DNA of 64,000 bases from Granulosicoccus sp964435305 (GCA_964435305.1 CAYSZH010000005.1:1-64000), one strand, 5' to 3'; shown: positions 17,062 to 25,981, counted from the stretch's first letter. Translations and numbers: made by a program. Notes: a model not told the origin generated them from the sequence alone.

Positions 17062-18912
17062 ATGCGTTGTGGTCAATATCTGGTTTTGCTAACCGTGGTT
17101 GTTTTATCGGCTTGTGGTGGAGGCGGTGGCGATATCCCAGCTCCGGCTGAACCTGTGGAGCCAATCGTTATTCAGCCCATTGTCGAAGGGCCCATTGTGG
17201 AAATTGAGCCGCTGCCGGCAACACGTGGGCTCATTCCCGATATTGCTTTTGCGGACAATACCTTTAAAAGCACGCATTATTCAGGTAATGGGGAATGTGC
17301 GGCCTGCCATAACGATGCTGCAACGGGCGATGATGCCAGTATTGTTGTTTTAGAAGAAGCCGGCCCGCGCGATCTTTCTATTAATCGAGCCTGGCAAACC
17401 AGCCTTATGGCCAACTCTGCTCGCGACCCTTACTGGCATGCCGTGGTTGCATCCGAATTGGCAAAGTACCCAACGCTTACAGAAGAAATTAACGATACCT
17501 GTACGCGGTGCCACGCACCAATGGCCAATGACTATGCAAAAAAAGAAGGTCTGCCCATACAGATATTTGACGTTAATCCAACTGAAGATGAACTCGCGCA
17601 AGGTGTTGTTGCTGTAGAAGGTTTTTATGGCAAGAATGATGAGGATGCGATGTTCAACCATGCGATGGACGGCGTGAGTTGTTCCCTTTGTCATCAAATT
17701 TCAGATGATGGCAACCTCGGCACTGACGAAGGCATGTCAGGTCGCTGGGTTGTGAATGAATTTCCTGAAGACAACATCGCCGATCGACCTGCATATGGTC
17801 AGTACGCTGATCCAGATGGCGCTTATATGCGTGAGCAGGCGGAGTTTACAGCGACCTTCAGTGCGCACATTAGTGAATCAGGCACATGTGGCAGTTGTCA
17901 TAATCTGCAAACTAACCCGGTAGATGATAACGGCGACGCCGTTGAAGGTGTGTCGCATTTTACTGAGCAGGCGGTATACACCGAATGGGAAAACAGCATC
18001 TTTGATGATGAGGGCAGTAATCCAACCTCGTGCCAGAGCTGCCATATGCCAAAAATTGATCAGCTTATTCCGATTGCGCTTGGCAGTAGTAATGCGCCAC
18101 GCGAAAATTTTGCCGAGCATACGTTCTTGGGTGCCAACACTGTTGTGCAGGATATGCTCAAGAATTTCAAGAACGAACTGGGTGTGGATCCTGCTATCAC
18201 AGAAGCCGACTTTGACGAGTCGATTGAACGTAACCGTGAATTTCTCAAATCGTCTGCGATTGTTGAGCTCACCAACCCAGTATTGGACGATGATAATTTC
18301 ACTGTCGATGTGGAAATCACAAACCTGACGGGTCATAAGTTACCCAGTGGTTACCATACACGGCGTGTTTACCTGCATATGCTCGTAACCGATGCAACTG
18401 GACAGGTCGTTTATGAGAATGGTCGCATTCAGGCAGACGGTAGCATCGACGGTGTATCTGAGGATGCCAACCCGAATAGTTACGAGATTCACTACGACAG
18501 AATTACATCCCCGACTCAGGTGCAGGTGTATCAAGCGATAACCGGTGATGAGAGCGGCGCGCAGGTTCATTCACTGCTTGCGGCAACAAAATTCCTGAAA
18601 GACAATCGATTGACACCGGCTGGATTTAATAAAGCCGATGTGCCTGATGATATTGCGGTGCAGGGTGAAGCTGCCGACGATGGTGATTTTGACAATGGCA
18701 AAGACACGGTTACTTATGTTGTACCCAACAGTGGCACAGCGCCTTATAACGTGTTGGTTGAATTGCGTTACCAACCATTGTCTTATGGCGCGCTGCAGGA
18801 TCTTTTTTCAGAGTCGGAGAAAATCGATCAGGTTGATATGTTTCGAACCATCTATGATTCGACCAGTTTGCGTGATGAGGTAATCAACACCTCAGTGTTA
18901 ACTCTCCAATAG
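17062..18912 (+). CDS. Pentaheme cytochrome c lipoprotein
   Basis: 616 residues from ATG 17062, chosen because it puts the lipobox LSAC at Cys18; an ATG at 17011 would add 17 residues before the signal. A Gly/Pro/Glu-rich spacer leads to five CxxCH heme motifs: CAACH (79-83), CTRCH (147-151), CSLCH (207-211), CGSCH (276-280) and CQSCH (324-328). The C-terminal part, with TNLTGHKLPSGYHTRRVYLH, matches the Ig-like tail often found in multiheme cytochromes of the c554-like class. It is a lipid-anchored electron carrier in the periplasm or on the outer membrane. The preceding secreted dehydrogenase-like protein is a likely partner by context only. Confidence 0.9.
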   Translation: MRCGQYLVLLTVVVLSACGGGGGDIPAPAEPVEPIVIQPIVEGPIVEIEPLPATRGLIPDIAFADNTFKSTHYSGNGECAACHNDAATGDDASIVVLEEAGPRDLSINRAWQTSLMANSARDPYWHAVVASELAKYPTLTEEINDTCTRCHAPMANDYAKKEGLPIQIFDVNPTEDELAQGVVAVEGFYGKNDEDAMFNHAMDGVSCSLCHQISDDGNLGTDEGMSGRWVVNEFPEDNIADRPAYGQYADPDGAYMREQAEFTATFSAHISESGTCGSCHNLQTNPVDDNGDAVEGVSHFTEQAVYTEWENSIFDDEGSNPTSCQSCHMPKIDQLIPIALGSSNAPRENFAEHTFLGANTVVQDMLKNFKNELGVDPAITEADFDESIERNREFLKSSAIVELTNPVLDDDNFTVDVEITNLTGHKLPSGYHTRRVYLHMLVTDATGQVVYENGRIQADGSIDGVSEDANPNSYEIHYDRITSPTQVQVYQAITGDESGAQVHSLLAATKFLKDNRLTPAGFNKADVPDDIAVQGEAADDGDFDNGKDTVTYVVPNSGTAPYNVLVELRYQPLSYGALQDLFSESEKIDQVDMFRTIYDSTSLRDEVINTSVLTLQ

Positions 18913-19084
18913 CTTTTTTTTGCAAGTTTGTAAACAAAGTGTGTCAGACCGAGGCACCGGTCGCAGAGCTGCTTACAAATGGGCACAGTCCGCTATACTT
19001 TGCCGATAGTCATTAAATGGCCGGCGGGACTTTTACTGGACTTTTACTGTCTGAACCCGCAAGTACTGTAAACGGAGCTAATTC

Positions 19085-19678
19085 ATGCCTTTTTTCAACG
19101 TCCAGCGAGGTCGATTCTTTGCGACTGTGTCGCTGCTGGTTTGCACTTATCTGGCCGTCGTAGCAGGTTCTGCGCATGCTCAACAATTGGGTGGCCTGGA
19201 ATACCGCATAGGCCCAGAGGATGTGCTACACATTTCCGTTTGGAAAGAGCCCGATCTTGATCGTAAGGTGTTAGTGCGCCCCGATGGCGGTATCTCTTTC
19301 CCGCTTGTTGGTGATATTCAGGTCTCTGGTCGTACCCCACTCGAAGTGCAGGATGAGATTCGCTCCAGGCTACAGCGTTATGTACCCGATGCCGAAGTCA
19401 CCGTATCAGCTGACAAAATTTCCGGTTACACGGTATTTGTGCTTGGCGAGGTGAACAAACCTGGGCAATTTACACTCGGACGCTACGTGGATGTTGTACA
19501 GGCACTGACCTTAGCTGGTGGCACAACACCTTACGCTTCGGAAAGAAGTATTCAGATTTTGCGCCGCCAAGATGGGCGTGAGGTGGTCTACGGATTCGAC
19601 TTCCGCGATATCAAACGTGGCCGTGGTCTAAAGCAAAACATCATTCTGCAAAGTGGTGATGTTGTCGTTGTGCCCTAA
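19085..19678 (+). CDS. Polysaccharide export protein (Poly_export/SLBB, Wza-GumB type)
   Basis: 197 residues with a signal peptide (to AHAQQ, about residue 33), then the polysaccharide export domain (YRIGPEDVLHISVWKEPDLDRKVLVRPDG) and an SLBB domain (VFVLGEVNKPGQFTLGRYVDVVQALTLAGG). Family members form the periplasmic part of an outer-membrane polysaccharide channel. It is shorter than Wza and lacks the C-terminal outer-membrane helix, as in exosortase-linked export proteins. AAACGGAGC lies just upstream of the start. The following beta-barrel gene could provide the outer-membrane pore. No glycosyltransferase is nearby. Confidence 0.88.
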   Translation: MPFFNVQRGRFFATVSLLVCTYLAVVAGSAHAQQLGGLEYRIGPEDVLHISVWKEPDLDRKVLVRPDGGISFPLVGDIQVSGRTPLEVQDEIRSRLQRYVPDAEVTVSADKISGYTVFVLGEVNKPGQFTLGRYVDVVQALTLAGGTTPYASERSIQILRRQDGREVVYGFDFRDIKRGRGLKQNIILQSGDVVVVP

Positions 19679-19716
19679 ACTTCAACGACTGAGTTAAATC
19701 AAAAGGGCTGCATAAG

Positions 19717-21195
19717 GTGCCAACATTCCAGCAGATACGGATCTGTCTTGGCGCACTGATCCTGTCAGTAACGCCGTTTACGGCGGCGTACTCAGATGTA
19801 TGGGTGTTTGAACCATCCGTCGCGCTCGACCAGCGCATCGATGACAACTTTACAATCAGCCCGGTTTTACCTGATGCCGTTAACGCCACTCGTGTGGTGG
19901 GAACGCTCGGACTCAGTCGCGAATCTCAACGAGCCCGGTTTAAGGGGCTGGTCAGGATCGATGGTTTAGTGACTCAAAGCGAAGGCAATAGCACTGAGTT
20001 ATCTTCTAACCAGGTGCTATTCCTGGACTCTCGCCTGGTGAATGCGCGCACCTCCTACGGCATTGGTATCAACTTTAAGCAGGATACGCCCAGCCGCGAC
20101 ATCTCAGCCGACCTTACCGACATCGCATCGGTAGCAGCTGATACAGGTGCATCGGTTACACAAGATTCAGATGTAGCCCGACGACGCCTGGTTGTGTCGC
20201 CAAACTGGAAACACAATCTGTCCAGACGCACGACGGTTGAAGCAGGCCTCACCTACACTCAAGTTGAACACGATTTACAAAGTGCCAGCCAGGCACTACT
20301 GCAGCGTTTTGAGTTGGTTAATCCGGGCGTAACTCCACCTGCTGACTTATCGGTTGATTCGCCCAATATCGGTGGTGTTTTTACCATCGCCGACGAGCTG
20401 GATGACTTTAACGAGGCCGAAATCGACCTTGGCTGGCGTTATCAATTATCCAGAATTTCTACCTTGTCTGCGTTTGCAGGCTATAGCCGCTTCAGTGCGC
20501 TGGTTGAACCAGACCCAAGAGTGCAGGTGCCTTTTGAAGAATTGATACCGGATGATGAAATTCGTCAGATATTGCGTTTTCCAAAACGCCAAACAATTTC
20601 CAACACGGCCACATTCAGACTCGGTTATGATCGCGCACTTTCACCGACCTTAACCGTTGGTGGGCAGATTGGTGTGTACGCCAACTCAGTGGACAACACG
20701 GATGTATTGCGCGATACGGACAACACCAATATCAATCCGGATTTACTCGAAGAGCAACTCGCCTTGCGCACCGCAAGTTCTCAAGGCTTTCTTGCCAATA
20801 TCACGTTTACCAAAGATGCTGGCATAACACAGTACTCTGCAAGGTTTGGCGTGGATGTACTGCCCAGTGATATTGGGTCGCAAGTTGAATCCCTGGAAGC
20901 GATTGGTGATTTGTCCAGAGAGCTTGGACCACTTCTGGATTTTTCGTTTCGTGCCCGCGCTTTCGAACCCGATGCGTTTAACGTGCTTGAACGAAGTCGC
21001 TTTCAACGGCGTTTCTTAAGCTTAGAACCTAAATTGATCTGGCGATTTAAACGTGCCTGGACGCTGGCAGGTTCGTATCGTTATCGACGCCAGAAAAGTC
21101 AGGTGGATACCAATTCTGGCGAAAGTAATGCCATCCTTTTTTCAATCAAATACACGCCGCCCTCGGCTATCCGTGATGCGCAATTGAATAACTGA
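19717..21195 (+). CDS. Outer-membrane beta-barrel protein of exopolysaccharide locus
   Basis: 492 residues starting at GTG 19717, with a signal peptide ending near AAYSDV. The rest is alternating polar/hydrophobic strands with many Arg and aromatic residues, such as WRYQLSRISTLSAFAGYSRF and AWTLAGSYRYRRQKSQ, and it ends as a typical barrel strand region (NAILFSIKYTPPS). The layout resembles the large outer-membrane proteins that accompany export proteins in EpsL or PEP-CTERM/exosortase polysaccharide loci. It lies 38 bp after the export gene and 5 bp before rfbC, so the three form an operon. Family assignment is by context and shape. Confidence 0.7.
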   Translation: MPTFQQIRICLGALILSVTPFTAAYSDVWVFEPSVALDQRIDDNFTISPVLPDAVNATRVVGTLGLSRESQRARFKGLVRIDGLVTQSEGNSTELSSNQVLFLDSRLVNARTSYGIGINFKQDTPSRDISADLTDIASVAADTGASVTQDSDVARRRLVVSPNWKHNLSRRTTVEAGLTYTQVEHDLQSASQALLQRFELVNPGVTPPADLSVDSPNIGGVFTIADELDDFNEAEIDLGWRYQLSRISTLSAFAGYSRFSALVEPDPRVQVPFEELIPDDEIRQILRFPKRQTISNTATFRLGYDRALSPTLTVGGQIGVYANSVDNTDVLRDTDNTNINPDLLEEQLALRTASSQGFLANITFTKDAGITQYSARFGVDVLPSDIGSQVESLEAIGDLSRELGPLLDFSFRARAFEPDAFNVLERSRFQRRFLSLEPKLIWRFKRAWTLAGSYRYRRQKSQVDTNSGESNAILFSIKYTPPSAIRDAQLNN

Positions 21196-21200
21196 TTGAG

Positions 21201-21731
21201 ATGATTTTTACACCCACGAACCTCAGTGGCGCGTTCGTTATTGAGCCTGAATTGCGACAGGACGATCGTGGACACTTTGCGCGTACCTTTTGTCAGCAGG
21301 AGTTTGCAAGACACGGTCTGGAAGAACAACTCGTGCAAGGCAATATGGCGTTTAGTCGACAAGTTGGTGTAACGCGTGGCATGCACTACCAAAACGCTCC
21401 CAATGCAGAAACCAAGCTGGTGCGCTGTACACGTGGGCGCGTGTTCGATGCGATGGTCGACTTAAGAGAAGACTCCGCCACGTACCGGCAATGGTTTGGT
21501 ATCGAACTGAACACCGAGAATAATCTTCAGCTTTATGTTCCGAGAGGATTCGCACATGGTTACCAGGTGCTGGAAGCTGATTCAGAGTTAAGCTATCTAG
21601 TGTCGGCCTTTTATTCACCTGAATCTGAAGCGGGTATCCGTTGGGATGACCCCGCTATCGGAATTGACTGGCCAATTAAAGACAATGTTGAGCTGTCCGA
21701 AAAAGATCAACAGTGGTCGTTACTCAGCTGA
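21201..21731 (+). CDS. rfbC: dTDP-4-dehydrorhamnose 3,5-epimerase
   Basis: 176 residues, the normal length for RmlC. Visible motifs are RDDRGHFARTFC-like at the start (DDRGHFARTFCQQEF), GVTRGMHYQNAP with the catalytic His, KLVRCTRGRVFDAMVDLR, and the YVPRGFAHGYQVL cupin motif. It converts dTDP-4-keto-6-deoxyglucose to dTDP-4-keto-rhamnose in the cytosol. The other rml genes (A, B, D) are not in the window, so this may be a solitary copy serving the polysaccharide locus. Its 3' end overlaps the convergent TfpX-like gene by 12 bp. Confidence 0.9.
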   Translation: MIFTPTNLSGAFVIEPELRQDDRGHFARTFCQQEFARHGLEEQLVQGNMAFSRQVGVTRGMHYQNAPNAETKLVRCTRGRVFDAMVDLREDSATYRQWFGIELNTENNLQLYVPRGFAHGYQVLEADSELSYLVSAFYSPESEAGIRWDDPAIGIDWPIKDNVELSEKDQQWSLLS

Positions 21732-22523
21732 GGCGAGAGTATCGGATTCTTTAGCAGAGATATAGTCCAGAATTTTATTCGATTGCGGATCGTATAGCGC
21801 AACACCTTCAGCGTAGCGTGTTTTAAATCGATGTAGTTGAATGTTGTTGCGTTCAAGTTTACGTTTTTTGATCGCAGCATCGACCGCATCGATGGTGACC
21901 CCTTTAGGTAAATCCTGATCTTGCAGTGCAGCGTTTTTTAAATAGGATGGGTATGAAGCCGTGCTATCGAGTCTATCCAACCGCTCATGACCTTCTGGAA
22001 ATCCATTAAGCAATTCGTTTAAGTATGTCGTGATACTTTCTGGTGTGGGTGGAGGTGCCATCACCACGGCTGGTCTAGCATCGTCCAGGTCCTTCAGTTT
22101 TTTGGTCACAAGATTGCGTGTCTGCAGATCGGCTTCAGCCGTATTTTTAGCATCAGCAGAAAGGCTGACAAACGCCCCTTCCGAATACACCATGGCAACA
22201 GTTCGCTGAGAATGGGTTGCATAGAAACCGTAGGCTAACGCTGCAATTTGAAAGGCGGCCACGAATGACATATCCATCAACAATTTTGGCTTGCCGGGCT
22301 TATACAACATCAATGTCAGCGCTGGCCCCAGAACCAGGTCGATCAAGGCGACAATTTTGAGGCCCTGCCATCCGCCATCAAGAAAAAAAAGCTTGCCTGG
22401 GAACCACAAGGTCATCATTACCGCAACAAGCGATACAAAGATCAGTACGCTCAGCGCCAGATGAATGCAAAATGCTTGTTTGGTACTGAGCGTTGCCCAG
22501 CGTGATGTAGTCGAGGTCGCCAT
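21720..22523 (-). CDS. TfpX/TfpZ-type type IV pilin accessory protein
   Basis: 267 residues with about four N-terminal hydrophobic segments (LALSVLIFVSLVAVMMTLWFPG, LIDLVLGPALTLMLY, AAFQIAALAYGFY) and a periplasmic C-terminal half. The FPGKLFFLDGGWQGLKIVALIDLVLGPALTL block is typical of TfpX/TfpZ/FimB-like proteins that help assemble or stabilise particular type IV pilins. Such genes usually lie next to a pilin gene, but no pilin or pilus machinery is visible here. The 3' end overlaps that of rfbC. Confidence 0.75.
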   Translation of the reverse strand: MATSTTSRWATLSTKQAFCIHLALSVLIFVSLVAVMMTLWFPGKLFFLDGGWQGLKIVALIDLVLGPALTLMLYKPGKPKLLMDMSFVAAFQIAALAYGFYATHSQRTVAMVYSEGAFVSLSADAKNTAEADLQTRNLVTKKLKDLDDARPAVVMAPPPTPESITTYLNELLNGFPEGHERLDRLDSTASYPSYLKNAALQDQDLPKGVTIDAVDAAIKKRKLERNNIQLHRFKTRYAEGVALYDPQSNKILDYISAKESDTLASAE

Positions 22524-22655
22524 GGTAACCCGTCACTCCCGAAACTGTTGGATTGAGGGTTTATGGCAGCAATGCTCGGACCAGCCTTGTGGCTGCTTTA
22601 TTAAAAAATGTGATTCAGGCCCAAAAAATAGCCACGAACGACAGGTATCTATAAG

Positions 22656-23558
22656 CTAGTGCTGTTCGAGCAGAAATTCCATCAAGGCTTTTTGGGCGTG
22701 CAGGCGGTTTCCAGCCTCATTCCAGACCACACTTTGCGGTCCATCGATGACGTCGCTTGTGACTTCCTCGCCTCGATGCGCTGGAAGGCAATGCATAAAC
22801 AAGGCATCCGGCTGTGCCAGGCTCATGCGTTCGGCATTCACCTGGTAGTCGGCGAAGGCAGCTTTACGTTTTGCCAGTTCATCTTCCTGACCCATGCTCG
22901 ACCATACATCGGTGACAACCAGGTCGGCTTTTGCACAGGCACTATCGGGGGAGTCGCTTATCTCGGTATGGGATGCGCCTGCCTCCAACACGTTTGCGTC
23001 GGGTAGATAGCCTTCAGGGCAGGCGATGCGCAAATTGAAATCAAGTAATTTTGCGGTGTTGATAAATGAATTGCACACATTGTTACCATCACCAATCCAG
23101 GCAACGTTTTTTCCTTTTATGTCACCACGGTGCTCTGTGTAAGTTTGCATATCGGCTAGCAGCTGGCATGGGTGCAGAAGATCAGTCAGACCGTTAATGA
23201 CCGGTACGGTCGAAGCCTCACTAAAGCGTTCCAGCGCGGTGTGTGAAAATGTTCGTATCATCACCAGGTCGACCATTTGCGACAGTACTCTGGCCGTGTC
23301 TTCCAAAGGCTCGCCTCGACCCAGCTGTGTGTCATTTGGAGCAAGGTAGATCGCATGACCACCAAGCTGTGTCATCCCAGCTTCAAACGACACGCGCGTG
23401 CGGGTGGATGATTTTTCAAAAATCATACCCAGTGTTTTATGCGGGTAAAGCGCCTGGTTTTCTCGGTTTTCCCATTGTTTACGGAATTCCTGCCCACGTT
23501 TAATCAAACCTAAAAATTCGTCAGCAGTCAGATCCGTCTCGGATAAAAAATGTCTCAT
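22656..23558 (-). CDS. argF: Ornithine carbamoyltransferase
   Basis: 300 residues. The carbamoyl-phosphate motif STRTR, HPCQ near the middle, the ornithine region and HCLPA near the C-terminus are all intact. It makes citrulline from ornithine and carbamoyl phosphate in arginine biosynthesis. The start overlaps the end of argD by 4 bp, so the two are translationally coupled in the order argD-argF. Anabolic rather than catabolic identity is inferred from coupling to argD. Confidence 0.95.
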   Translation of the reverse strand: MRHFLSETDLTADEFLGLIKRGQEFRKQWENRENQALYPHKTLGMIFEKSSTRTRVSFEAGMTQLGGHAIYLAPNDTQLGRGEPLEDTARVLSQMVDLVMIRTFSHTALERFSEASTVPVINGLTDLLHPCQLLADMQTYTEHRGDIKGKNVAWIGDGNNVCNSFINTAKLLDFNLRIACPEGYLPDANVLEAGASHTEISDSPDSACAKADLVVTDVWSSMGQEDELAKRKAAFADYQVNAERMSLAQPDALFMHCLPAHRGEEVTSDVIDGPQSVVWNEAGNRLHAQKALMEFLLEQH

Positions 23559-24733
23559 GCGTTTTGTTCAATAAATTCGATAATAAGCTCGCTAACACCA
23601 TCGGCAATGGCGTCGGCTTCCTCGTCTGTGAGGATAAGTGGTGGTAGCAAGCGAACAACATTGCCCGCAGCGACGTTTATCAGTAAACCTTTATCTAGGG
23701 CGCTTTGCACAAGCTCCACGCAAGGCTTATCAATTTCAACACCGATCATCATGCCTTTGCCGCGCACCTCTGTTACGCCGCGGCGGTTATGCAGTTGATT
23801 ATGAAGCCGTGTTTTTATACGTTCACCCAGCAGTGACGCACGTTCAACTAAATGCTTCTTCTGTATCTCTTCTATGACGCTTAAACCTGCGCGACAGGCA
23901 AAGGGGTTGCCGCCAAAGGTCGTGCCGTGGCTGCCTGGTTGAATCAGTTCCGCCGCTTGCCCGCGCGCCAGACAAGCACCAATTGGGATGCCGTTACCCA
24001 GTGCTTTCGCCACTGACATCACATCGGGTTGCATACCATTATGCTGATGGGCAAACCATTTACCCGTACGACCCATTCCAGATTGAATTTCATCGAGCAT
24101 AAGCAGCCAATCATGCTCATCGCATACTGAGCGCAACTGATTCAGGTAATCATCTTTTGGCACATGGATACCACCTTCACCCTGTACAGGTTCCATAAGC
24201 ACTGCAACGATGTCATCACGCTCGCTGGCAAGTCGCTTTATAGCCTCAATATCGTCGTAGGGTACGGCCACAAAGCCAGGAGTAACCTGTCCGAACCCAT
24301 CACGCAGCTTGGCATTTCCGGTGGCGGCAATAGTTGCCAGGGTGCGCCCATGAAAGGCGGTGTCGGCCACAATGATGGTCGGGTTTTCGACCTGCTTTTT
24401 GTGTCCATGCAGGCGCGCGATTTTGATGCAGGCTTCATTGGCTTCAGCACCTGAGTTACAGAAAAAGGCTTTGTCCATGTCGGCAATAGTGCACAGGCGT
24501 GCACCAAGCTCCTCCTGCAACGGTTCGCGGTACAGGTTAGACACATGCAATAACTGTGAGGCTTGTTCGGCCAAGGCCGATGCGATCCCTGGATGAGCAT
24601 GGCCAAGGCTACAAACCGCGATACCAGAGAGGGCATCAAGGTACTCACGGCCCGCCTCATCCCACAATTTTGCACCTTTTCCATGGGACATACTGACCGG
24701 CAGACGGCCATAGGCCGACATCAGGTGTTCCAT
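23555..24733 (-). CDS. argD: Acetylornithine aminotransferase
   Basis: 392 residues from ATG 24733, which has AAAAAGG seven bases upstream; the open frame extends further upstream to 24835 but that part is not family-like. Class III PLP aminotransferase features: GAEANEACIKIAR, a DEIQSGMGRTGKWFA block, and the PLP lysine in SVAKALGNGIPIGA. It transfers an amino group between N-acetylornithine and 2-oxoglutarate, and may also act on succinyl-DAP or succinylornithine. It is directly coupled to argF and divergent from the superoxide dismutase gene. Confidence 0.93.
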   Translation of the reverse strand: MEHLMSAYGRLPVSMSHGKGAKLWDEAGREYLDALSGIAVCSLGHAHPGIASALAEQASQLLHVSNLYREPLQEELGARLCTIADMDKAFFCNSGAEANEACIKIARLHGHKKQVENPTIIVADTAFHGRTLATIAATGNAKLRDGFGQVTPGFVAVPYDDIEAIKRLASERDDIVAVLMEPVQGEGGIHVPKDDYLNQLRSVCDEHDWLLMLDEIQSGMGRTGKWFAHQHNGMQPDVMSVAKALGNGIPIGACLARGQAAELIQPGSHGTTFGGNPFACRAGLSVIEEIQKKHLVERASLLGERIKTRLHNQLHNRRGVTEVRGKGMMIGVEIDKPCVELVQSALDKGLLINVAAGNVVRLLPPLILTDEEADAIADGVSELIIEFIEQNA

Positions 24734-24821
24734 CTTGCAACCTTTTTGTATGAAATAGGCATTGATGTTGGCTTCTCGCTTGCCAACGGTCAAGTGGCAG
24801 TGAGAACATAACGTCGTGCAA

Positions 24822-24845
24822 GTCTGCAGATTCATGCCTGCAGAC
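24822..24845. promoter_or_regulatory. Perfect 8-bp dyad in the argD/sod divergent region
   Basis: GTCTGCAG (24822-24829), an 8-bp spacer, and CTGCAGAC (24838-24845) form a perfect inverted repeat, with centres 16 bp apart. It lies 33 bp before the dismutase start and 89 bp before argD. It does not match an ArgR or Fur box, so the binding protein is unknown. Confidence 0.4.
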
Positions 24846-24877
24846 CATTTTATTCAACTTAAATAAACGGAGCTAAA

Positions 24878-25486
24878 ATGGCTTTTGAATTTCCTGATCT
24901 GCCTTATGACTTTACTGCGCTAGAGCCCCATGTGGACGCCATGACCATGGAAATCCACTATGATCGGCACCACCGCACTTACTTTAATAACTTCACAGGT
25001 GCTGTTGCTGATACACCTAATGCAGATAAATCGCTAGAAGAGGTTATGGCAGGTGTGGATGCGTCAGCTTCCCCTGCGATCCGTAATAACGGTGGCGGTT
25101 ACTACAACCACATTTTGTACTGGAATTCGATGTGCGATGGTGGCAGTGCGCCCAGCGCTGCGCTGGCTAAAGACATTGATGCCACGTTTGGCTCAATGGA
25201 CGAACTCAAATCCCAGCTGAAACAGGCAGGAATCACCCGATTTGGCTCCGGTTTCGCTTGGCTGGTTGTGGTTAATGGCAAACTGGCCGTCACCTCAACG
25301 CCTAATCAGGACAACCCACTTATGCCAGTAGCTGATATGCAAGGCACCCCCATACTTGCGCTGGATGTGTGGGAACATGCTTACTACTTGAAGTATCAGA
25401 ATAAGCGTCCAGATTACATAGATGGCTGGCTCGAAGTGGTTGACTGGGCTAAAACATCTGAGCGGTACGCTGCGCTAACCGTTTAG
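24878..25486 (+). CDS. Fe/Mn-family superoxide dismutase
   Basis: 202 residues. Metal ligands are His27, His78, Asp163 and His167 (DVWEHAYY). The N-terminus (MAFEFPDLPY..LEPH) is like SodB, but the outer-sphere Gln that tunes the metal is at 144 in TPNQDNPL, as in manganese SodA, and the N-terminal equivalent position is Gly in GGGYYNH where iron enzymes have Gln. Use of Mn, or cambialistic use, is therefore more likely than strict Fe; this is inference. It has GGAG before the ATG and is divergent from argD. Confidence 0.93.
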   Translation: MAFEFPDLPYDFTALEPHVDAMTMEIHYDRHHRTYFNNFTGAVADTPNADKSLEEVMAGVDASASPAIRNNGGGYYNHILYWNSMCDGGSAPSAALAKDIDATFGSMDELKSQLKQAGITRFGSGFAWLVVVNGKLAVTSTPNQDNPLMPVADMQGTPILALDVWEHAYYLKYQNKRPDYIDGWLEVVDWAKTSERYAALTV

Positions 25487-25591
25487 AGCCACCGTGGTGT
25501 GGGTGGTGGTTGGCACTATTATGCCGACTTTCCACCCCCCGTTAACCGTCCGGCGTACAATGCCGGGTAGAAACGTATCTGGAGTATTGCC

Positions 25592-25909
25592 ATGACTGAC
25601 GCTGTTGAGCGTATTAACGATCAAATCTCTACCAATCCTGTCATCCTGTACATGAAAGGGACGCCACAGATGCCCATGTGTGGTTTTTCTGCGCGTACTG
25701 TAGAGGTACTCAAAAACTGCAATCGTGAGTTTGCGTACGTCAACATTATTGCCGATGTTGAGGTACACGAGAACCTGCCTAAAGTCTCTGACTGGCCAAC
25801 CTTCCCGCAGCTGTTTATTAAAGGTGAGTTGGTTGGGGGTTGTGATATCACTTGCGAACTGGCCGAAAATGGCGAGCTGCAAAAAATGATAGACGCTGCG
25901 GCCAATTAA
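25592..25909 (+). CDS. grxD: Monothiol glutaredoxin (Grx4 type)
   Basis: 105 residues, single domain. It has the CGFS active site (Cys30) after MKGTPQMPM, the WPTFPQLFIKGELVGGCDI glutathione-binding region, and the usual length of GrxD. These proteins bind a bridging [2Fe-2S] cluster with glutathione and serve Fe-S delivery and iron sensing rather than disulfide reduction. A 5-bp hairpin (CCGGC/GCCGG, 25550-25566) lies 25 bp before the start. It is convergent with RNase T. Confidence 0.95.
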   Translation: MTDAVERINDQISTNPVILYMKGTPQMPMCGFSARTVEVLKNCNREFAYVNIIADVEVHENLPKVSDWPTFPQLFIKGELVGGCDITCELAENGELQKMIDAAAN

Positions 25910-25948
25910 GTAACGCCGTAGTCCCGCGATTTTTGTATTTCTGAAATT

Positions 25949-25981
25949 AATGTGGACTGGCCGGCTTGCTTGGTCCACATT
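25949..25981. terminator. Bidirectional terminator-like hairpin between grxD and rnt
   Basis: AATGTGGAC (25949-25957) and GTCCACATT (25973-25981) are perfect 9-bp complements with a 15-base loop, placed in the 135-bp gap between two convergent genes. The flanks are AT-rich on both sides but without a long T-run. Confidence 0.5.

Noticed and set aside
18913..19084. Strong sigma-70 promoter before the export operon
   Set aside because: TATACT at about 18993 is a fair -10, but no good -35 occurs at 16-18 bp spacing, so no promoter call is made.
24734..24877. ARG box upstream of argD
   Set aside because: AT-rich stretches exist near 24850 but no TGAAT/ATTCA-type dyad of the right spacing is present.
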